A DNA stretch of 64,000 nt from Myrica gale (taxonomy: Eukaryota > Streptophyta > Magnoliopsida > Fagales > Myricaceae). A model generated the notes under the pieces. That model was given only the letters and a program-made list of their open reading frames with translations, searched no databases and had not been told where the DNA came from. Where the stretch lies: the NCBI GenBank assembly GCA_963930655.1, contig OZ005612.1, positions 1,617,001 through 1,681,000 on the forward strand. Direction: 5' to 3'. This document shows, one piece after another, positions 58,722-64,000 of this stretch (the stretch's first letter is position 1; each line of letters begins with the position of its first letter). The position numbers were made by a program, and so were the translations under genes.

Positions 58722-60902
58722 AATCATGGGATTTCGTTCCTCTAGTTCATGCTGGTTCAGGAAGACTGGAGAGGGAACTAAGTGCTTCAGTTTGTCGTTA
58801 ATTTTCCTTCCCTCTCCTCTAAAAGTTGTGATACCAAGTATTTCAATCCATTCATTTCACTTCATGGTAGGCGACAGTTTTCTTTTTCTTCTGTTTGTTC
58901 AGTGGGTAAATTTCCTCTTCTAAACCAAAAAAAATGTCCTTTTTAACCAAATTATATACGTTCCGAATGATTACCAGCACATCCTAGAGGGGACAAAACA
59001 AAAAGAAGACTTAGGAATCCTTGCAAGGGTCAAGAGTGCTGGAGTGGAAACGGGTTATCTCTACCATCTTCTTTCGCCGAGTTTCCCGGCATTTAAGGTT
59101 TCAAAGTAAAAGACATCAAAATTCCTCATGAAGCTCTTCGTTGCCAAAAATGAGTCGAAGCAGTAGACTAGCTAGCTTAGACGGGGAAATGCTATGAAAT
59201 CAGTAGCAGGCTAGCAGCTGACTCTAATTAACACTGTATCATGAAACTCCGTTTAGGAAATGACCGCTAAATTCGAGAAAAGCTATAAAATTGAAGCCCT
59301 TTAACAACAAATCATGAACCACTTCTTTAAGAGAGATCTGAAGTATGATCAATTCGCTGAGCCATTGCGGTGGGATTTGGACAATCAACTTTTCAAAATC
59401 TTTGAGAGAGTTTCCATGTAAGGTCTTAATACAGAATTAGGTTATCATCTTAATACAAAAAGCTTCTGATAACTATATGAATAACTAGACTAGTGTTCAA
59501 TAAAACCATTTTCCATCCTTAATTTATAGAAAGCAGTAGTTTAGAGCATATCATGCTTTCTGCAATGGACCATTCACGTGGGCATGTCGGAAAAACATTA
59601 GCAGTAGAATCTCCTAACTTGTCGGACTGGCAAATTATATCTCCATAACTGCTAGATCTGTAGCTGGCAGTTGTAAAGTAGTAGAGGCAATACTTGTGGC
59701 ACAGTTTTGCGCCTCCTTCGTTCAATTTCTCTCAGTGAACGCAGCAAAGGCTCAAATCCTGGAAGAATTTTTGTTCAAATTCGGGTATAAATATGCAACA
59801 AAAAAGTCAGGTAAAGAAAATATTGTACCTGGTTTGTTTTTTCGGTGCAACCCAACCATTATAACTAGGGGGTCCCGGTTAACCCAGTGGCTAAGAGCCA
59901 TCGAGGGGACGGGACGGCTAGGGTCTTTCAGTCACTTTAATTACTGCCCTGCTTGATCACAACTATCTCCACAGAATCAGGTTTGATCACCACTTCGTCT
60001 AAATAACATTCATTCTGTTCTTCTGTATGCATGATTCGAGAAAGGTACAAAGACTCTTCTTCATATATTTGGATGATATCGATTTTTGTAAATTTATGAC
60101 TAAATAAACTGTAATAAATATCCCAAATAAAGCAAAATATAGTTTTTTTTAAGACAACAACCTGCTTAAAACCTGTATCTAATTTCTTTTAGAGAAAATG
60201 TCCATTTTTAAAAAAAAAAGGAGTGGGAAGCCTCCGAGTTAATTGAATAGCCCTCACTGGGGAGGAACACCGTGGTTACAATAATAGCGCAATCTACTAG
60301 AATCAGGACAAGCAAACAATCCAAAGAAATTAGGCCAAATCAGAACGATAAACATCATTTTGCTAACAAAGCATCTATGTACCTATATAAGCACTGAAAA
60401 TTCTTTGCTCTATTTTTTTTTTTTGGAAAATTTGCACATGAGCGCATAAAGTTACAGTTTTTCACAAGACATCATCAAAAAGCTCTCAGAAGTCTCTATT
60501 AGTTTGGTTGAAATTGGTTCAGAGGTCTCTGTTCCCCGGCTACTTATGATTCTGAATCCCATGGATAAATCCCTTGTATTTCTACTATTTCTGTAACTAA
60601 ATTATTATTTCTCCTTCTCAAGGTTAACCCGCAAGTTGCACTAGATAGTGGCATAGGGGTTCATTTTATTAATCGGAATGCAAGAGAGTTTTGGTGACTA
60701 GCTTGAAGAACATTACAAAGAAGCAGTCACGAGCCGCTAAAAGACATCCCACCCTCTTGTTTATCCTTGCAAGCTGCCTATTTTCTTCTCCTTCCACCAT
60801 CTATGCCTTCTCTCTCTCTCTCTCTCTCTCTAAGTAAGTGCCTTTAAGCAAAACCAAGCCTCATGATCTCATCTGTCAGTTATTTTTCTATTGCATCCAA
60901 CA
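58722..60902. other. Spacer between the tandem phospholipase genes
   Basis: 58722 to about 59500 is the 3' flank of gene 1 and has a counterpart at 62447-62760. From 59808 to 60902 lies the second copy of the promoter unit. A (CT)n tract at 60807-60831 is found only in this copy. No other gene is seen. Confidence 0.6.
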
Positions 60903-62446
60903 ATGGCGCCATTGAAGTTTGCTCTTCTCCTCCCAGGCTCCCTCATTGTGCTCAGCCTTTTTTGTATTCCCATCCATTCCCTTAACATAGGCCTTGATCA
61001 AGCTGCAGATGGCCCAGTCACTGTGGACCGTGGTTAGTCCTTCTTCCTCAATTTATCTTATCTCATCTTAACGATATTCTTTTCTTTTTCCCTTCTTGTC
61101 GTCTTATGCCTCAAACTGTTTTTGTTGTACTCATGACCATTGTTACTTGCTCGTAGAGTAAAGAGTGCAGTAGCAAATGCGAGTCAGACTTTGTACAGGT
61201 ACCCATTTAAGGGCTTTGTTTTCTTGGGTTTAATAACTTCTGACTGCATTTGGGATTAAGAATTTGTTCATTTTTTTCTTAAGTTTCTGTTAGGGGCTAA
61301 TTAAGTCATATTTTTCCTTTGGTTCTTTGTTTTCGTTTTGAATGATAGTACCACCACTGTTAAGATATGGCAAGTATTGTGGACTCTTATACAGTGGATG
61401 CCCGGGGGAGAAGCCTTGCGATGGCCTCGACGCTTGCTGCATGAAGCATGATGTTTGTGTCACAAATAAGAACAGTAATTGTAGAAATCGACTTTCAAGC
61501 CAGCAATCTTAGTTATGCTGTTTCTGTCAATGAATGGTTATTTTTCTAGGAATAACTTAATTTTTTATCACAAATTGGTTCTTTTTCTTGGAATAACTGA
61601 AGAGCTTCCATTTGTGTAGCATAAGGATTGACAGCATCTGGATTTTGCAAGAATCATTTTGTTGTATTGTATATGCAGTGTGTAGGATGCGAAAAAGATT
61701 CATATATACTAGTTTTGGGGCGGGCGCAGATATTTATCAGTTCTTGGAGTTAGAAACAAAAATTATCTGTAGTGTCTGCCTGGTACAGAGGAATCTATAG
61801 AGGAAAAACGAAATGGCCAAAACTTCCTCATGAACCACGAGTAAAAACAAACAATAAAAAGTAAAGGGAGGTGGGCAAGTGGGACTACCCATCATAAATT
61901 GATCACCATTCAGTACTGAGCTGATATAGACTGACGATATTTTGGTAGGCAGCCAGGCAATTCAAACAATAATTTTAACATTTCTACATTTCTTTTGTAT
62001 ATTTCTTTAGTTTTCCTCTGGTTTCTTTGGACAACGCCTTCGGATCCTATCATCATTTGTAAATTGTGTTTGGTGTTCTGTGTCTGTCAGAAGGAGATTT
62101 GTGTCTATCCTTGATGAATATCATTTTTTTTTACTTATCAAAAACATATATAATTTTTCCAAGGAGAATTAAACGATGGTTTTAGCTGTTTTAGTAGTAA
62201 GTCGTGTATGATTGAGTGTAGGTGTGGCCTGTGGGTTTGAACTGATGATGGTGATGGTGTTGTGATGCAGATGACTATCTAAGCCAGGAGTGCAGTCAAA
62301 ACTTGCTCAGCTGTATGGCTGCCTTCCAAAACTCAGGAGCCCCGACGTTTAAGGGGAACGAATGCAAAGCTGATGAAGTGATCGATGTAATTACTGTTGT
62401 CATGAAAGCTGCTTTACTTGCAGGAAGATATCTTCATAAGCCTTAG
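60903..62446 (+). pseudogene. Second secretory phospholipase A2 copy, probably damaged
   Basis: Tandem duplicate of 57899-58721. Segments corresponding to all four exons exist: 60903-61032, 61157-61198, 61349-61474 and 62271-62446. The signal peptide (FALLLPGSLIVLSLFCIPIHS), catalytic block DACCMKHDVC, and C-terminal part to AGRYLHKP are intact. Exon 1 has gained 7 bp (GACCGTG) before its donor. Exon 2 has lost one base in the segment for EFCI (GACTTTGTACAG against GAATTCTGTATAG). With exon 2 included, the reading hits TAA at once (G|AGTAA). If exon 2 is skipped, 130 + 126 + 176 nt join to an open 143-codon frame that lacks 3 of the 12 cysteines. So it is either a pseudogene or an exon-skipping variant with doubtful folding. 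Confidence 0.75.
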
Positions 62447-63484
62447 AATCATGGGATCAAAGTGCTCAAGTATGTTGTTAATTTTGCTTCTCTCTCTCCT
62501 CTAAAATTTGTTATATCAAGTACTTCAATCCAGTCAAAACGAAGAGAAAACAAATAAAAAATTCGAGAAGAGCTATGAAATCTGTTGAAGCACCCTAGCA
62601 ACAGATCACGAACCGCTTTCTCTAAGAGAGACTAGTGTTATGAGCCACTGCGGTGGTATGGAACAATCAACTTTTCAAAATGTCTAAGAAAGTCTCCATA
62701 TAAGGGCTTAATGCAGAGCATTATGTTATCATTTTAATACACAAGCTTAATTCCGATGAACAACAAGGGTACCCGCAGACTGTATATTGTTTTGATGGGA
62801 AAATGTTTCAGTCCTAAAGCTTCAGTTCTAACAAGAATTGTGATGTTGCCAAGGCATAATGAATTCTATCAATGACCATTGCATTAATGACCAGATTGCA
62901 TTAAACAATTTCATTAATGAAAATTAATAAAATTCATTAATGTGTTAGCAACATCACAACTCTTGTTAGGACATGTTAGGAATGAAACTTTAGAACCAAA
63001 ACTCTTCCTATTTTGATGTCAACGATTAGCCAATTGGCTTTCAGATTTGGAACGAACTAATACTTTGGGTTGGTTTGATCCTCACGGCTTTTTGGCATTT
63101 GGAAATTGATGTGGAAGGACAGAACTCCCTTAAGAACGTGGAATAATAATCTACGGGTTTTGAATAAACGCATATTGGATTTCCATTAGTCCATAAAGAC
63201 TGTTACCATACATGTCCCTTCTCTTTCTGATGAAAATACAACCATTTTCCCTGCCTCTATTATAGGCAAACGTCTTATGCTAATCTTTGCTGATATTTGC
63301 ATTCTGTATTTTCCCTGGATCTTAGTGTTGTTTGAGAAGGAAAGACTCTCTTCTTCTTCATCCAATTTCATCTGTTCATCAACAGTCAAATATGCAAAGT
63401 CAATTACGTTGTGTGCTCAGAAAATTTAGATATTAAACATGTCGTGCCTGTTTCAAAAACGAAGTATTGCACGGAATGACACAT
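62447..63484. other. 3' flank of the phospholipase duplication and spacer
   Basis: 62447-62760 matches the 3' flank of gene 1 (TTTTCAAAAT, GAGCCACTGCGGTG-like blocks), which marks the right border of the duplicated unit. 62828-62969 is a fold-back repeat (separate entry). The rest up to 63484 is downstream of the minus-strand reductase gene, and I see no gene there. Confidence 0.55.
62828..62969. repeat. Fold-back MITE-like element
   Basis: The left arm CTAACAAGAATTGTGATGTTGCC pairs with the right arm, which reads in reverse complement CTAACAAGAGTTGTGATGTTGCT. The AT-rich centre contains further inverted ATTCATTAATG blocks. The total is about 142 bp without coding capacity. Target duplications could not be fixed with confidence. 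Confidence 0.75.
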
Positions 63485-63670
63485 TCACCTTGTCTGAAAA
63501 ATGTTTTGAATCATCCTCTGAGGAGACTCACGAGCTGCATTTTCCAACTGCAACAACTCATCTGAACTGAGTCGCCAGCCAAGAGCACCCAAGTTTTCCT
63601 CTGCTTGTTTTACTGTCTTAACTCCAGGTATAGGTACGGTGCCCTTGCAAATGCACCAGTTTATAGCAAC
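63485..63670 (-). CDS. Aldo/keto reductase, pyridoxal-reductase (PLR1)-like, last exon
   Basis: The minus-strand exon starts after TTTCTCCAG (63671) and reads VAINWCICKGTVPIPGVKTV, then AEENLGALGWRLSSDELLQL and ends MIQNIFQTR with TGA (63487-63485). That is 61 residues, starting in phase 0. This is the C-terminal part of the TIM-barrel aldo/keto reductase fold: PIPGVKT is the NADP-binding loop, and the downstream helix fits the family. The sequence agrees with my recall of Arabidopsis PLR1 (At5g53580), the plastid pyridoxal reductase of vitamin B6 salvage, whose gene is next to the TBC gene there. Upstream exons lie at or beyond the right edge. Family call is firm; the PLR1 assignment rests on memory and gene order. 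Confidence 0.85.
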   Translation of the reverse strand, partial: VAINWCICKGTVPIPGVKTVKQAEENLGALGWRLSSDELLQLENAARESPQRMIQNIFQTR

Positions 63671-64000
63671 CTGGAGAAAAGATTGTTAGGTGAAAATTGG
63701 CTCACCATTTCCGAATGGATTAACATGTGGAATGACCCATATCACAAGCAGGGAAGAAGATTACTATGCACTGGCGTTTATCTGGAAACAATAATGACAA
63801 CATTGTGCGTGTCTATGCATGCATGAACAAGTCATTGTCGCAAAATAGAGGTCCATCAATCATTGCTTCTTCCAAACTCCAAATGATGGAAAGACCTGAC
63901 CTAGGACTGTTTAACTGTACTCATAACTATGAAGAACAAAGTATCTAGGGCACATAGAAAAGCTAAGCTATTAGATGAAACATACAGATGCAAAACTTTA
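63671..64000. other. Intron of the aldo/keto reductase gene
   Basis: Non-coding sequence upstream (minus strand) of the last exon. No preceding exon is recognisable before the window ends. Confidence 0.55.

Overview
This is nuclear DNA of a flowering plant, most likely a eudicot and probably woody. The evidence is intron-split plant genes with plant-specific protein families, AT-rich introns and intergenic DNA, and a dense load of plant-type transposons.

Layout. 300-2162 (-): 5' half of a VPS26 retromer gene that runs off the left edge. 3778-5184 (-): intronless BCS1/AATP-type AAA-ATPase. 8441-11225: MULE-type DNA transposon with about 200 bp terminal inverted repeats and a 9 bp target duplication, carrying a nested hAT element (9035-10235). 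13315-17576 (-): MSP1/ATAD1-like outer-membrane AAA-ATPase. 18887-21743: a second copy of the same hAT family that encloses a gamma-tubulin exon and an intact ELF4-like reading frame. 22897-24996: long direct repeats and a broken hAT transposase gene. 25984-26187: hAT-type MITE. 27088-27832 (+): cytochrome b5. 30728-35009 (-): TBC-domain Rab-GAP. 35700-37140: AT-rich MITEs. 38588-40433: young non-autonomous copia-like LTR element. 41548-46015: CACTA transposon carrying pieces of an XB3-type ankyrin E3-ligase gene and a tetraspanin gene, with a third hAT copy nested in it. 46157-47727: older small LTR element. 49429-51292 (-): 6-phosphogluconolactonase with a plastid-type leader and a C-terminal SKL. 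54214-56284 (+): ubiquitin-L40 fusion with a GC-AG last intron. 57899-58721 and 60903-62446 (+): tandem secretory phospholipase A2 genes, the second damaged. 63485-63670 (-): last exon of a pyridoxal-reductase-like aldo/keto reductase that runs off the right edge.

The host genes are mostly housekeeping: endosomal sorting, mitochondrial/peroxisomal membrane quality control, ER electron transfer, Rab regulation, the oxidative pentose-phosphate pathway, ribosome/ubiquitin supply, lipid signalling and vitamin B6 salvage. They do not form one pathway. From memory, the order VPS26 - MSP1 - cytochrome b5 - TBC - PLR1 matches a short block of Arabidopsis chromosome 5 (about At5g53530 to At5g53580), so the backbone looks like conserved microsynteny stretched by transposons and extra genes.

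The most interesting content is mobile. At least two transposons from different superfamilies (hAT and CACTA) have taken up host gene fragments. One captured ELF4-like frame is uninterrupted and could still encode a clock-type protein. Exon coordinates below were derived by hand from splice consensus and protein recognition. Expression and copy number cannot be judged from this sequence.
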